In this document: piece by piece, positions 1 through 8,591 of the stretch
How the letters are laid out: each line of letters opens with the position of its first letter
How positions within the stretch are numbered: the stretch's first letter is position 1
Made by a program: the position numbers and the translations under genes
From: a virus
IMG/VR virus record: IMGVR_UViG_3300047320_000207
Coordinates: 1 to 30,954 of that record
Direction: 5' to 3' (one strand)
DNA length: 30,954 bases
Notes under the pieces: model-generated
Seen by the model: only the letters and a program-made list of their open reading frames with translations
The model's database searches: none
What the model was told of the DNA's origin: nothing

Positions 1-2897
1 TTCGCGGCGTCGGCCATCATCCGCTGCATGTACGGCATCAGGTCCTGGGCCAGGCGTTGCGGATCTTTGACGTCGCCTTGCACCGTGACCGGCATGCTCA
101 GGGAGTACTGAAACTGCTGATCCACTTTGGTTGGTGCCGGTTTCTCTGGCTCTTTGGGCTGGATCACTACCGCCGCCGGTTTGACCGGTGCCGGTGTCGC
201 CAGTGCGCGTGCGACATCACCCAACGCTGGGCTGGGAGGCACGGAGCTGGCCGCCATCAGCAGCGCACCGGGCTCGTTCGACCCGTTGAAAGATCGCCCC
301 ATGTTGGCCAAGCTGGGGACCACCGGCCCCGGTCGAGGCGCCATCAACAGCGGCGTTGCCAGTGCTGCTGGCTTTTCTTCCTCGCCACCAAACCACGACT
401 TACCCACGGCCCCGCCCAGTGCGGTGCCGCCCATGCTGCCCAGGTACGCACCGATCAAGCCGCCAATCGCGGTACCAATGATGGGCACCACCGAACCGAT
501 GGCCGCCCCGGCAGCGGCGCCGGCCATGGTGCCTGCCAGTGAACCCGCTGCCGCACCGTAACCCCCGGCCTTTTCATCTTTCGTCTCGGCATTCAGGTAA
601 GTGTCGACGGCCATGCTTCCGGCCTCCAACAGCGAGCCGCCCGGAATCACTTTGCCCAGCTTGCCGACCTTCCCCACCGTTCCCGCCACAACCCCCACCT
701 TGGCCAGTACCCCACCGGTTGGCGGTAGCGGTACGGGTGGGCGCGGCACGGGAACAGCCGGCCGAGGCAACGGCACCGACGGTCGCGGTGGCGGAACGGG
801 TACCAGAGGTCGCGGTACCGGTGTTGCCGGTCGAGGCGTGGGTAGCGGTGGACGGGACGGACCTTTCGGCCTTGGCGGCAGGGCCACACGCCGTCGACGC
901 GAAGAATTACGAGGAGCCCCTCGCCCCCGGCGCCGACTCTCAAACGGCCCCGCGCCACCGCCCATGGCCGCCGCGTTCACCACAAACACCTTCCTGATGC
1001 TGCCGTCTTCCAGACCGGCTTGCACCTCACCGCCGACGGTGGCTTCTTTGGCGAGCGACACCACCTCGAGCCCAGTCGCCACCAGATCTAAGCCACCGGC
1101 TTTTTTGCCCTCTTGTCCGTCAGCGGTGTCGCTGGTCTCGGGTGAGCCCTTGAAGGCCGTGACAGTCTTCAGCCCAGCCTCGACCAGGGCCAAAGCTTTA
1201 CCCGTCTTGCCCTTGGGCTCTGCCCCCGTACCGACACGGTCCCCCTCCAACGAGTTGGTGACAAAGACCTTCTGCACCTCGCCGGACTTGCCTTTGCCCA
1301 GTGTCCCGCGCGCCAGGTTGAGCAATCCCTTGCCGATCTTGAACGAGCTGACCGCTGTCTGCAGCGCGAGTAAACCGCCTCCGACCGCCGCAATACCGGT
1401 GACCACACCGGGCGAACTGTCCGCCAACGCGGTGATGCCCTTGGTAACTTTGGTCAACGCCTCCGCCACGGTATCCGTCACCGGCCGCAAGGCATCGCCG
1501 ACGCTGCGCATGGCGTCGTTCATCGACTGCGCCATTTCAGCCCACTTCTGTGACGACGATTCGCGCCGCTCGGCCAGGTTTTTATCGAGGATGCCCGAGG
1601 CTTCGCGCGAGTCGTTTTTCAGCTGGCTGTACAGCGCCTTGTTCTGCAGGTAGGCCGAAAGCGCCGCCTTGACCTGCATGTCGGCGAACAGGTCGCCGGT
1701 ACGCAAGGCCTCCTCCAGCGACGCCATCATCGCCTTGGCCTTTTCCGGATCCGCCTCCTGGCTGATCTTCGACGTGGCTTCGGCCATCAATGCTGCCCGT
1801 TTCGGGTCGGTGGCCTGGATGTATTTCTGCGCCAATGCCATGCTCGATTCCAACGTCGACATGCCGTTCTGCAAACCGGTCTGCATCGAGCCCTGGTAGT
1901 CGATGCCGGCCTTTTTGTAGGCCGCCACGGTGTCGGTCGAACCGATCTTGCCCATCCAGTTTTTGAGGTTGTTCGCCGCCTCATCGGCGCCGCCGGCGGT
2001 TTTCATCTGCACCTGCAGCATCGCACCCAACTGCGTCACCGCGTCCATGCCGGTGATGTTCAGGTTACCCATGTTCGACAACAGCTCGGGGAACCAGCGG
2101 GCCATGTCGACCGCCTCGAAGCTGCCGGCCTGTCCCTGAAAGGCAATGGCTTCGAGTGCCTGCTGCATCTGTTTGGCGTCGGTGATCTTGGCGTTCTGTC
2201 CGAGCGCGTTGATCATCTTCGCCGTGTCGGCACCGTTCGAGCCCTGGCCCACGGCAAACTTGGCCGCGACTGGGGCATATTCCAGCGCCTTGGCCAGGTC
2301 CATCCCGGCCCCGACCAATTGGTTGACCACGTCGGCGACGTCATTGCGCGCCATGCCCGTGTCGCGCGAAGTCTCGATGATCTTCTGCGACACCTGCTTT
2401 TCTTTCGGATCGTTGGCAATCCCAGCCTTGATCGCAATGTCACGGACAATGGCCCCGAAGTCGGCACTAACCTTGGTCGCAAGGCCCACCGTCGCCACCC
2501 CGGCGACGGCCTGACCGACCGTGCTTCTCATCCCGGCCTTGCCGGCGTCGATCTGCTGGTAACCCTTGGCCTTGAGTTCCGCTTTGTTCGCGGTCTGCCC
2601 CAAAGAGCGATAGGCCTTTTCCAGCCGACCGACCTCGATCCCCTGTTTTTTCAGACTGTCGAGGTTGGAATTCAGGCGACCCAGCAGTTTGGACGCGCCA
2701 GCGGCGCCGCTGTCGTGGGCCTTTTTCCATTCATCGCGCAGGCGAATGGTGTCGCCAATGGTGCGCTGCAGCACCCGCGCTTTGTTGCCTTCCGCTTCCA
2801 GACGCTTGATGCGCCCGGTCACCTCATTGAACGCGGCGCCGACCGTAGGACTGACGGCCCCGCCGATCACCAACCCGAGGGAGAACTTGTTCGCCAT
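1..2897 (-). CDS. T: Tail tape measure protein (TP901/P2 gpT-like), C-terminus cut by window edge
   Basis: The minus-strand frame stays open from an ATG at 2897 to the left edge, about 966 residues, so only the C-terminus is missing. It begins MANKFSLGLVIGG, followed by a coiled-coil-like, Lys/Glu/Arg-rich stretch (KRLEAEGNKARVLQRTIGD). In the middle are small-residue and hydrophobic segments such as VVTGIAAVGGGLLALQTAV, and the visible end is Gln/Met-rich. Tape measure proteins set tail length and occupy the tube lumen; alternating coiled coils and hydrophobic segments are typical of the family. An AGGGGAG Shine-Dalgarno lies just upstream of the chosen ATG. The position directly after the tail assembly chaperone pair is the conserved P2 order. 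The plus-strand ORFs over this interval are GC-rich antisense shadows. Confidence 0.9.
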   Translation of the reverse strand, partial: MANKFSLGLVIGGAVSPTVGAAFNEVTGRIKRLEAEGNKARVLQRTIGDTIRLRDEWKKAHDSGAAGASKLLGRLNSNLDSLKKQGIEVGRLEKAYRSLGQTANKAELKAKGYQQIDAGKAGMRSTVGQAVAGVATVGLATKVSADFGAIVRDIAIKAGIANDPKEKQVSQKIIETSRDTGMARNDVADVVNQLVGAGMDLAKALEYAPVAAKFAVGQGSNGADTAKMINALGQNAKITDAKQMQQALEAIAFQGQAGSFEAVDMARWFPELLSNMGNLNITGMDAVTQLGAMLQVQMKTAGGADEAANNLKNWMGKIGSTDTVAAYKKAGIDYQGSMQTGLQNGMSTLESSMALAQKYIQATDPKRAALMAEATSKISQEADPEKAKAMMASLEEALRTGDLFADMQVKAALSAYLQNKALYSQLKNDSREASGILDKNLAERRESSSQKWAEMAQSMNDAMRSVGDALRPVTDTVAEALTKVTKGITALADSSPGVVTGIAAVGGGLLALQTAVSSFKIGKGLLNLARGTLGKGKSGEVQKVFVTNSLEGDRVGTGAEPKGKTGKALALVEAGLKTVTAFKGSPETSDTADGQEGKKAGGLDLVATGLEVVSLAKEATVGGEVQAGLEDGSIRKVFVVNAAAMGGGAGPFESRRRGRGAPRNSSRRRRVALPPRPKGPSRPPLPTPRPATPVPRPLVPVPPPRPSVPLPRPAVPVPRPPVPLPPTGGVLAKVGVVAGTVGKVGKLGKVIPGGSLLEAGSMAVDTYLNAETKDEKAGGYGAAAGSLAGTMAGAAAGAAIGSVVPIIGTAIGGLIGAYLGSMGGTALGGAVGKSWFGGEEEKPAALATPLLMAPRPGPVVPSLANMGRSFNGSNEPGALLMAASSVPPSPALGDVARALATPAPVKPAAVVIQPKEPEKPAPTKVDQQFQYSLSMPVTVQGDVKDPQRLAQDLMPYMQRMMADAA

Positions 2898-2935
2898 GTC
2901 ATGGCTCCCCTGTGCAGAGCATTACCGGAAGCGGC

Positions 2936-3037
2936 TCAATCCGTGAGCCACCACACCATCTCGGAAAACGGCATCGACTGAATCTCGGCGGCAGAAAACC
3001 CGGTGTCCGCCGCGAGACGCTTCGCCACCACTTTCAT
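2936..3037 (-). CDS. Tail assembly chaperone, second ORF (gpE'-like), possibly made by frameshift
   Basis: This is a 33-codon minus-strand ORF from an ATG at 3037, between the tail assembly chaperone gene and the tape measure gene. The peptide begins MKVVAKRLAADTGFSAAEIQ and ends in a Met/Phe/Trp-rich tail (SMPFSEMVWWLTD). That end resembles the C-terminal part of GpE/E'-type proteins. Its reading frame is also open upstream through the end of the chaperone gene, so it can be reached either from its own ATG or as a C-terminal extension of the chaperone by a +1 (or -2) shift. In many tailed phages a second chaperone ORF in this place is fused to the first by programmed frameshifting. It was identified from position and peptide character, not from a long match. 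Confidence 0.6.
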   Translation of the reverse strand: MKVVAKRLAADTGFSAAEIQSMPFSEMVWWLTD

Positions 3038-3047
3038 CACCCCCGGA

Positions 3048-3056
3048 TCAAACCCC
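3048..3056 (-). other. Candidate programmed frameshift site in the tail chaperone gene
   Basis: On the minus strand the last codons of the chaperone are GAC GGG GTT followed by TGA. A +1 slip on GGG re-pairs perfectly with the next GGG triplet because the run is GGGG (3053-3056). It continues as Phe-Asp-Pro-Gly-Val-Met-Lys straight into the 33-codon ORF. A -2 shift would reach the same frame. A nearby stop codon and an open alternative frame are usual at such sites. The exact slip cannot be decided from sequence. Confidence 0.45.
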
Positions 3057-3647
3057 GTCGTCTTGCTCCAGGCGAAAATAGCCGGCCTGCAAACGGTTGT
3101 AATCCATCACTTTCAGGCCCTCCAGGTCGGCGATAGCGGCGCCGGCCAGCTCCGCGAACAACACCAGTTCGCGCTGCTCGTCGTCACCCGCTGCCGCCCG
3201 ATCCGCGGCCCGCACTTCACGTACCGTGGGCGACCGCAGGGTCAGTTGGTCGATCTGCACGCCGTTGATCTCGCTCGGGCGCGACAGGCTGACCACGGCG
3301 TTTTCGGCGGTGACCGACAACCAGGACGGGAGCGATTTCGAATAGTCGGCGTGCGGCACCAGGTTCGAATAGGCCGCCTGCAGGCGGCGGTAGTCCACCA
3401 CCTTCAGGCCCTCCAGATCCTTGAGGCCCGCCTCGGCCAGGCTGGCGAACAGCTGCAATTCGCGCAGTTCATCATCGTCACCGGCGGCGCGATCAGCGGC
3501 GCGGACTTCGCGCACCAGCGGCGCACGCAGAACCAGCGTATCGACCTTGACTCCATTGATCTCGCTCGGTCGCGAGAGCGTAATCACCGCGCGATCCGTG
3601 TTGATCGACAGCCAGGCCGGCAGATTATTTGCAGTTTGCATGGTCAT
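3048..3647 (-). CDS. E: Tail assembly chaperone with an internal tandem duplication (gpE/Mu gp41-like)
   Basis: This 199-residue protein sits between the tail tube and tape measure genes, the fixed place of the tail assembly chaperone, which binds the tape measure protein while the tube polymerises around it. It resembles the phage tail assembly chaperone family of P2/Mu-type tails. Two copies of an 88-residue unit follow each other, about residues 9-96 and 106-193. Both share LSRPSEINGV, VREVRAADRAA, DLEGLKV and DY-RLQA-Y. The usual protein is about half this length, so this gene arose by duplication of a whole domain. The start could also be the second Met (3641). The gene ends at a TGA at 3048 immediately preceded by a GGGG run. 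Confidence 0.8.
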   Translation of the reverse strand: MTMQTANNLPAWLSINTDRAVITLSRPSEINGVKVDTLVLRAPLVREVRAADRAAGDDDELRELQLFASLAEAGLKDLEGLKVVDYRRLQAAYSNLVPHADYSKSLPSWLSVTAENAVVSLSRPSEINGVQIDQLTLRSPTVREVRAADRAAAGDDEQRELVLFAELAGAAIADLEGLKVMDYNRLQAGYFRLEQDDGV

Positions 3648-3661
3648 CCGGTTCTATTCCC

Positions 3662-4165
3662 TTAGAGGCCGAGTGCGGAGCGCACTTCGGCGAGCTGGTC
3701 TTTGCCATCGATCACCTGAACACCGGCGATCATGTCGATTTCGTACATCACGCGGCCGTCGATCTCGAGCTTGTAGTACACCGGCGCGATGGCGTGTTTG
3801 ATCTCCGCCGGATCACCGGCTTTCCAGTCACCGAGGTCGACTTCTTTCAGTAGACCGCGCAGGGTCGCCACCACTGCGGTGACCGTGCCCTTGTGGCCAC
3901 GGAAGGCGCCACGGAACGACGCGTTGAACGCCGAGCCATCGGCCAGGCCGAAGTGTCTGAGCGACTCGCGACGCACGCCCTTGGTGACGAAGGTCGCTTC
4001 CATCTTTTCCAGGCCCTGGGCCATCTCGATAGAACCGGCCATGCCACCGGCCCGGTACTCGTCAGTTTTCACCGTCAGCTTGGGCAGGGTCAGACTCGGC
4101 ACGTCACCGGCAAAGTTCACGCCGTCGACGAACAGGTTGGTGTTAAACAGGGTTTGAGGAATCAT
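3662..4165 (-). CDS. FII: Major tail tube protein (P2 FII-like)
   Basis: This 167-residue protein starts MIPQTLFNTNLFVDGVNFAG, a typical opening for P2-type tail tube proteins, and directly follows the tail sheath gene. Tube subunits stack as hexameric rings inside the sheath to form the DNA conduit. Other family-like features are the conserved GGMAGSIEMAQGLEKMEATF region (about residues 39-58) and the C-terminal part with KLEIDGRVMYEIDMIAG. The length matches P2 FII. It is named after P2 FII and should not be confused with lambda FII, whose counterpart here is the head-tail joining gene at 12436-12756. The start ATG lies 10 bases after the sheath stop, consistent with one transcript. Confidence 0.93.
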   Translation of the reverse strand: MIPQTLFNTNLFVDGVNFAGDVPSLTLPKLTVKTDEYRAGGMAGSIEMAQGLEKMEATFVTKGVRRESLRHFGLADGSAFNASFRGAFRGHKGTVTAVVATLRGLLKEVDLGDWKAGDPAEIKHAIAPVYYKLEIDGRVMYEIDMIAGVQVIDGKDQLAEVRSALGL

Positions 4166-4175
4166 CTAGCGCTCC

Positions 4176-5342
4176 TTAAGCGTCGAGGACTTCGGTCAGC
4201 CACTGGTTGGTGACTTCGATCAGGAAGTTCGGGTTTTCCGCCGGCGGCACGTCGGTGAAGCGGATGCGCCAATACACCTTGCCCTGCTCGATCTGGCTGG
4301 CGGTGTTGAGTTCAGTGTCCGCGAACACTTCGAAGTTGATGATCGCGCCGGCGTTTTTCTGATCGCGCATGAACGCGTCCAGGCCTTCGGTCACTTCCTT
4401 GACGTAGGTCTTGGTGATCGAGCGGTCGACCGCCCATTTGTGCCCCGCCTGGATCGCATCCATGAGGATGTCGCAGGTTCGCACGCGGGTGACAAAGGCC
4501 CACTTCGGATCGCTGGAACAGGTACGGTTACCCCACAGGCGATAGCCGCCATCGCGAATGATCGTGGTGATGTTCGCGCCGTTGAGCAGGTTGGCTCGGC
4601 AGGTCTCGTCGCCGTCCAGGTACTCAATCGGGCGGGTGGTGCCGGTGATGCCGACAAACTCCTTGTTCGACGGCGATGCCCAGTAGCCGTAGTTCGCATC
4701 GGTCCAGGCAAACAAACCAGCGGTCCAGGCCGAGCCCGGCGCGTCGACCGTGGCACTTTCCACCGTGCTCCAGAACTGCACCCCCGGATCGACCAGGAAA
4801 ATTCGCTTGCTGCCGAAGTTCTCGGCATATTCCATCACCGCTTCATCGGTGGTGTTCGGCCCGTCGATGATGGCCATCGCACGCAACTTGCCGGCCAGGC
4901 TGTCCATGGCGGTGGCCACGGCCTGCGTGGCGGAATGCCCCGGAGCAATCAGCAGCTTCGGCTGGGCGTTGTGCACGCTCTTGCCGTCCAGCAGTGCCTG
5001 CAGACCGGTCCGCTGCCCCGAGGCCAACACGCCACCGATGATGGCGGAAGTTTGCAGTGCCGGATCCTCCAGCTTGGGCACGCCGACGGCGACGATCACC
5101 GCCTTGGCCCGCGCATAGATCGCCTGCGCCGCACGGGTGATGGCCGAGTCTGCGCCGAAGGCGGCAATGGCTTCGCGCTCGGTCGTGATCAACATCAACT
5201 CGCCAACCTTGGCCGTGCCACCGCCGAGGACGCCCGGGGTAAAGGTGTCGCACAGGCCGATGATCGACGACGACGGCAGCGAAATGGTCCGCGCGCCGTT
5301 ATCGATCAGCGAGGTCGTGACGCCATGGAAGAAACCACTCAT
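4176..5342 (-). CDS. FI: Tail sheath protein (P2 FI-like)
   Basis: This 388-residue contractile sheath subunit indicates a myovirus tail. The N-terminus (MSGFFHGVTTSLIDNGARTI) and the region with SSSIIGLCDTFTPG match the P2 FI family. So do the ATDA/GxxRIFLVDPGVQ core and the C-terminal VYWRIRFTDVPPAENPNFL strand, which packs against neighbouring subunits and the tube. I chose the ATG at 5342 because GGAG lies about 10 bases upstream; a TTG at 5351 is in frame but is only one base from that GGAG. A terminator-like hairpin (5365-5386) sits just upstream of the ribosome binding site, so expression probably depends on read-through of the late transcript. Confidence 0.95.
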   Translation of the reverse strand: MSGFFHGVTTSLIDNGARTISLPSSSIIGLCDTFTPGVLGGGTAKVGELMLITTEREAIAAFGADSAITRAAQAIYARAKAVIVAVGVPKLEDPALQTSAIIGGVLASGQRTGLQALLDGKSVHNAQPKLLIAPGHSATQAVATAMDSLAGKLRAMAIIDGPNTTDEAVMEYAENFGSKRIFLVDPGVQFWSTVESATVDAPGSAWTAGLFAWTDANYGYWASPSNKEFVGITGTTRPIEYLDGDETCRANLLNGANITTIIRDGGYRLWGNRTCSSDPKWAFVTRVRTCDILMDAIQAGHKWAVDRSITKTYVKEVTEGLDAFMRDQKNAGAIINFEVFADTELNTASQIEQGKVYWRIRFTDVPPAENPNFLIEVTNQWLTEVLDA

Positions 5343-5364
5343 AAAGGTCAATCTCCAGAAATGG

Positions 5365-5386
5365 AAAAGCCCCGCATTCGCGAGGC
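5365..5386 (-). terminator. Intrinsic terminator upstream of the sheath gene
   Basis: Read on the minus strand, GCCTCGC and GCGGGGC form a 7-bp stem (one U-G pair) around a 4-base GAAT loop, followed by TTTT. It lies about 23 bases before the sheath start, so it would attenuate transcription into the sheath gene unless polymerase is antiterminated. Confidence 0.65.
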
Positions 5387-5390
5387 CGTT

Positions 5391-5408
5391 GGGTGTGGGT
5401 GTGGGTGT
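5391..5408. repeat. Short tandem repeat (GGGTGT)x3
   Basis: Three perfect copies of GGGTGT lie in the 108-base gap between the sheath gene and the fibre assembly gene, flanked by two terminator hairpins. No function is evident. It may be a slippage-prone microsatellite. Confidence 0.8.
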
Positions 5409-5426
5409 TGCGCACTGTGGAAATGA

Positions 5427-5454
5427 AAACGCCCCGTCAGTGCGGGGCGTTTAT
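5427..5454 (-). terminator. Intrinsic terminator at the end of the fibre assembly gene
   Basis: CGCCCC (5430-5435) and GGGGCG (5444-5449) pair around an 8-base loop, with flanking AAA/TTT extending the stem. On the minus strand it is followed by a T-rich tract (GTTTTCATT). It overlaps the last codons of the fibre assembly gene. The AAA/TTT flanks mean it could also work on the plus strand. Confidence 0.75.
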
Positions 5455-5885
5455 TGTTCTTGTTCGGCCAACCAAGGCGGAGCGACCGGGCGATGATCCA
5501 CCAGGGGAAACTCACCGGACTCCGGCCACTCGCGCAACCGCCGGCGGTATGCCTGCAAATCGCGGTACTGCTCGGCTGTGAGCGTGGTCGCCAGACCTTC
5601 CTCGACCTCATCACGGTGCCGGGTTACATCTCCGTCCGTGGCGGCCAGTTTGGCGTCACGCCAGTTGCGCTCGATCGCGGCGACTTCCTCCGGAGTCAGC
5701 GGTGGCAGTTCAATCAGCACCGGGTTACCTACGGAATCTTCGCTGAGGATTTTTCCCTGCTCCATCCCGTCGAGTAGCTCCTGACGCAGTTCCGCCGTGA
5801 TCTCCTTGGCCCCCTCGGGAATGTTGTCACCGAGCAGGCAACTATCGTAGAAGCCGCGCGGGTTACTTGAGTAATAAATGGTCAC
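5451..5885 (-). CDS. Tail fibre assembly chaperone
   Basis: This 144-residue protein is encoded directly downstream of the tail fibre gene, the usual place for a fibre assembly (Tfa/gpG-type) protein that helps fold and trimerise the fibre tip. The N-terminus (MTIYYSSNPRGFYDSCLLGDNIP) and the later segment (AEQYRDLQAYRRRLREWPES) are typical of the phage tail assembly chaperone group found beside fibres of Pseudomonas phages. The start is a GTG at 5885 with AGGAAAGG upstream. The pairing with the upstream fibre is expected to be specific. A terminator overlaps its 3' end. Confidence 0.85.
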   Translation of the reverse strand: MTIYYSSNPRGFYDSCLLGDNIPEGAKEITAELRQELLDGMEQGKILSEDSVGNPVLIELPPLTPEEVAAIERNWRDAKLAATDGDVTRHRDEVEEGLATTLTAEQYRDLQAYRRRLREWPESGEFPLVDHRPVAPPWLAEQEQ

Positions 5886-5903
5886 GACCTTTCCTTTATG
5901 AAG

Positions 5904-8591
5904 TTACCTGCCGAGGGCACGCCACGAGAAATGACGGGCGTTAGTAGGGAGGTCGGTGTAAAAGACGCTCGCCTCAAATTTGTTCACAAGCGGGGAACCG
6001 GTCTGCCAGTCGGTCTTGTTCGACCGGTAGACGCCGCCCGATCCGTCGGCGGCATCCAAGTCCGTGGTGCTGATGCCCGAGCTAGCCACAACCGACAGGC
6101 ATGCGTTAGGAAAAGCAGTGGGGAACGTTATGTCTAAGTCCCAACGGCTGTTGGCCGGGTTCGCAGGGCCACTCACGAACCCCCATTGCTCGATCAGACC
6201 GCCGCCGATATAGCGGAAGCCGGTCGCGCCACTGGTGCTAGTGAGACCAGCGCCGCTACCAATCACCAACCAGATGCCGCCGTACTGCGTGACCGTTACA
6301 TCATCGTTCGGCAAGAGCACAGCACTCGTCGCGGTGCCGCCAGAGTTGAAGGCACCGATAAAGGTGTCAGCCCCTGTTCGCGCAAACGTGACCGTCCCGA
6401 CGCCGAGGTTAACGAAGCGAAGGCTTGCGCCGTTTGCCACGGAGGAGGCGGCGGGAAGGGTCAGTGTTACGGCTGACGCAGCTGAAACCACAAACTCACC
6501 ACCGAAATCTGCGAGCGTGATGGCGCGGCTGACCGTGATGGAAGTAGCTAGTCTTTTATTGCCCAGTGCGGCCTGCACAAAGGCCGACGTGGCAATCGAG
6601 GTGTCGGCGTCGAATTGCGCCGGTGTCGGCGCAGTTGGGTTGCCGGTGAAGGCTGGCGAAGCTTCCAGTGCGATGTTGCCAAGGTCGGTGGTGTCAACCG
6701 TGGCCTTCAGCTTGGCGCCAGCACTCCAGCCGATCTTTACTATGTTGGACGTTTGGCCCACCCCGGTGCCTTGCTGCACCGGGGTATACCCCAGCGAGGC
6801 CTGCTTGCCCGCCAGGGCGTTGGTAATGGTTGTGGCAAAGTTCGGATCGTTGCCCAGCGCTGCCGCCAGTTCGTTCAGCGTATCCAGGGCAGCCGGGGAT
6901 GATGCCACCAGGGCGGCGACTGCTGCCTGCACAAATGCTGTGTTGGCGAGCTGCGTTGTGTTCGTGCCAGGTGCCGCCGTTGGCGCGGTCGACACGCCAG
7001 ACAAAAGCACGCTGCTCAGCTCGGTGTAGGCAAACATCACCAGCGATCCGTTGGAATACAGCTCAGCGGTCCTCGACTGGGTAAGGACCACCGAAGCCCC
7101 GGTCGGGTTGCGCACGGTGACGGTGAACGCGGCCGTGGTGCTGTTGAACACCAACCACTTGCCGGTGACGCCGGCCGGCAGGGTTACGGTGACGTTACCC
7201 GTCAGGGCGCCGGTAAAGTTCAGGATGCCGGCGCTGACCTGGGCCACGGTTACCACGGTATCGCCGGCTGCGTTTAAGACGATGCTGGAGACACCGTTGA
7301 CCGCGTACTGCACGAATGCCGTGGTCGCCAGTTGTGTGCTGTTGGTTCCTGGCGCCGCGGTCGGTGCGAGTGGCACGCCTGTGAAGGCTGGCGAGTTGGT
7401 GAATGCAAATTCAAGCCATGGCTGGTACACACCCACCGATTTGCGACGATAAAACGCCCGGTCTGCTTGAATGCCAAGCGACAGTTGGGCGCCGTTGGAC
7501 GCATCGACCGGTAGCGCTAAAATTTTCGTCCACTGCGGCATAGGGGCATTCGCCGTGGTGCTGATGGTGCTGCGCGCCTCGACCATGGCCGAGCCGACGT
7601 TATTTGCGTCGTTGCCGCTTGGGCCGCCGGACGTCTGCGTGTACAGACCGGCCGTGTTCAAACGTGCCAGGACATGCGCAGTCGTCGCAATTTGCGTGCT
7701 GTTGCTGGTATCAGGGGCCGTCGGCGCCAGCGGCGTACCGGTGAAGGCCGGCGAGGCCAGCGGCGCGAAACCAAACGTGATGTTCTGAAAAGACAGCGCC
7801 GTGGTCCCAAGCACAATCGGCCCGTCCGTCACCAATTGCCAGAGGGTGTCCGTCTGAGTCGTCCCCTGTTCCACCACGACCGTCAGCGATGGAGTGACCT
7901 CAATGCTGGCGTCAGCATCGGCAGCCCGCCCCCATGCGCCGCTGGCTGCGATGTAGATACCGTTGTCTTTGGCGGCCGTCTGGTTTTTCACCAACACGCG
8001 GTCACCGGCCACCAGGGCCGCACCGTCCACAGTCTGAAGCCCGGCCAACGCGATGTTGGCCGTGGTCGCCGTCCGCACCGACTGCTTGCTGTCGAGCTTG
8101 TACAGCTCTTCCTGAATGCGCGAATCAACATATTCGCGCGTCGCCAACACCACCGCCGGGTCAATCTTGAGCGTGATGTTACCGGTACTGGCGACGATGA
8201 AATTCATCCGCACCACTTGCGTGCGCCCCGAGCCTTGAGACAGCACCGGCTTGAAGCTCGGCGCACAGTTGGCCACCGCCACCAGATCGCCGTCCGCGTC
8301 GTACAGACCAATCTCGCGAATCCAGAAACCGCCCTCATCGGCCGGGATAATCTGCTCGGCGATGATCACCGCCGGGTTGACCGGATCGACCCGCACCTGA
8401 TTCAACGGCTGACGACGCCACTCCCTGATCAGGCTGGTTTGTGTCGCGTTGGGAATCGGGTCGGTGCCGTTGGCATCACCCACACCCATGTGAGTGAACT
8501 TCCAGGCAATGCCGAGCGCGTCGGCGTTCGCCTGCTTGGCCATCCCCACATTCGTGAGGATCGCGAGAAACTGCGAATTCGCATCAATCAT
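5904..8591 (-). CDS. H: Tail fibre protein (P2 gpH-like)
   Basis: This 895-residue receptor-binding fibre overlaps the end of gpI by 8 bases. Residues 1 to about 160 are the conserved fibre N-terminal domain that docks on the baseplate (MIDANSQFLAILTNVGMAKQ, then GFWIREIGLYDADGDLVAVA). The shaft carries degenerate repeats of the type SPAFTG-P-APT followed by T-IATTAFV, with units starting near the FAPLASPAFTG, NSPAFTGVPL, GVSTAPTAAP and ASPAFTGNP segments. The C-terminal about 100 residues (GFRYIGGGLIEQWGF, TFPTAFPNACLSVV, FSWRALGR at the very end) look like the gp53-type C-terminal fibre domain. This end should determine host receptor range. The gene is intact. Confidence 0.92.
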   Translation of the reverse strand: MIDANSQFLAILTNVGMAKQANADALGIAWKFTHMGVGDANGTDPIPNATQTSLIREWRRQPLNQVRVDPVNPAVIIAEQIIPADEGGFWIREIGLYDADGDLVAVANCAPSFKPVLSQGSGRTQVVRMNFIVASTGNITLKIDPAVVLATREYVDSRIQEELYKLDSKQSVRTATTANIALAGLQTVDGAALVAGDRVLVKNQTAAKDNGIYIAASGAWGRAADADASIEVTPSLTVVVEQGTTQTDTLWQLVTDGPIVLGTTALSFQNITFGFAPLASPAFTGTPLAPTAPDTSNSTQIATTAHVLARLNTAGLYTQTSGGPSGNDANNVGSAMVEARSTISTTANAPMPQWTKILALPVDASNGAQLSLGIQADRAFYRRKSVGVYQPWLEFAFTNSPAFTGVPLAPTAAPGTNSTQLATTAFVQYAVNGVSSIVLNAAGDTVVTVAQVSAGILNFTGALTGNVTVTLPAGVTGKWLVFNSTTAAFTVTVRNPTGASVVLTQSRTAELYSNGSLVMFAYTELSSVLLSGVSTAPTAAPGTNTTQLANTAFVQAAVAALVASSPAALDTLNELAAALGNDPNFATTITNALAGKQASLGYTPVQQGTGVGQTSNIVKIGWSAGAKLKATVDTTDLGNIALEASPAFTGNPTAPTPAQFDADTSIATSAFVQAALGNKRLATSITVSRAITLADFGGEFVVSAASAVTLTLPAASSVANGASLRFVNLGVGTVTFARTGADTFIGAFNSGGTATSAVLLPNDDVTVTQYGGIWLVIGSGAGLTSTSGATGFRYIGGGLIEQWGFVSGPANPANSRWDLDITFPTAFPNACLSVVASSGISTTDLDAADGSGGVYRSNKTDWQTGSPLVNKFEASVFYTDLPTNARHFSWRALGR

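Noticed and set aside
601-1653. Plus-strand ORF of 350 codons
   Set aside because: Antisense to the tape measure gene; Pro/Ser/Thr/Arg-rich low-complexity translation typical of a GC-rich shadow.
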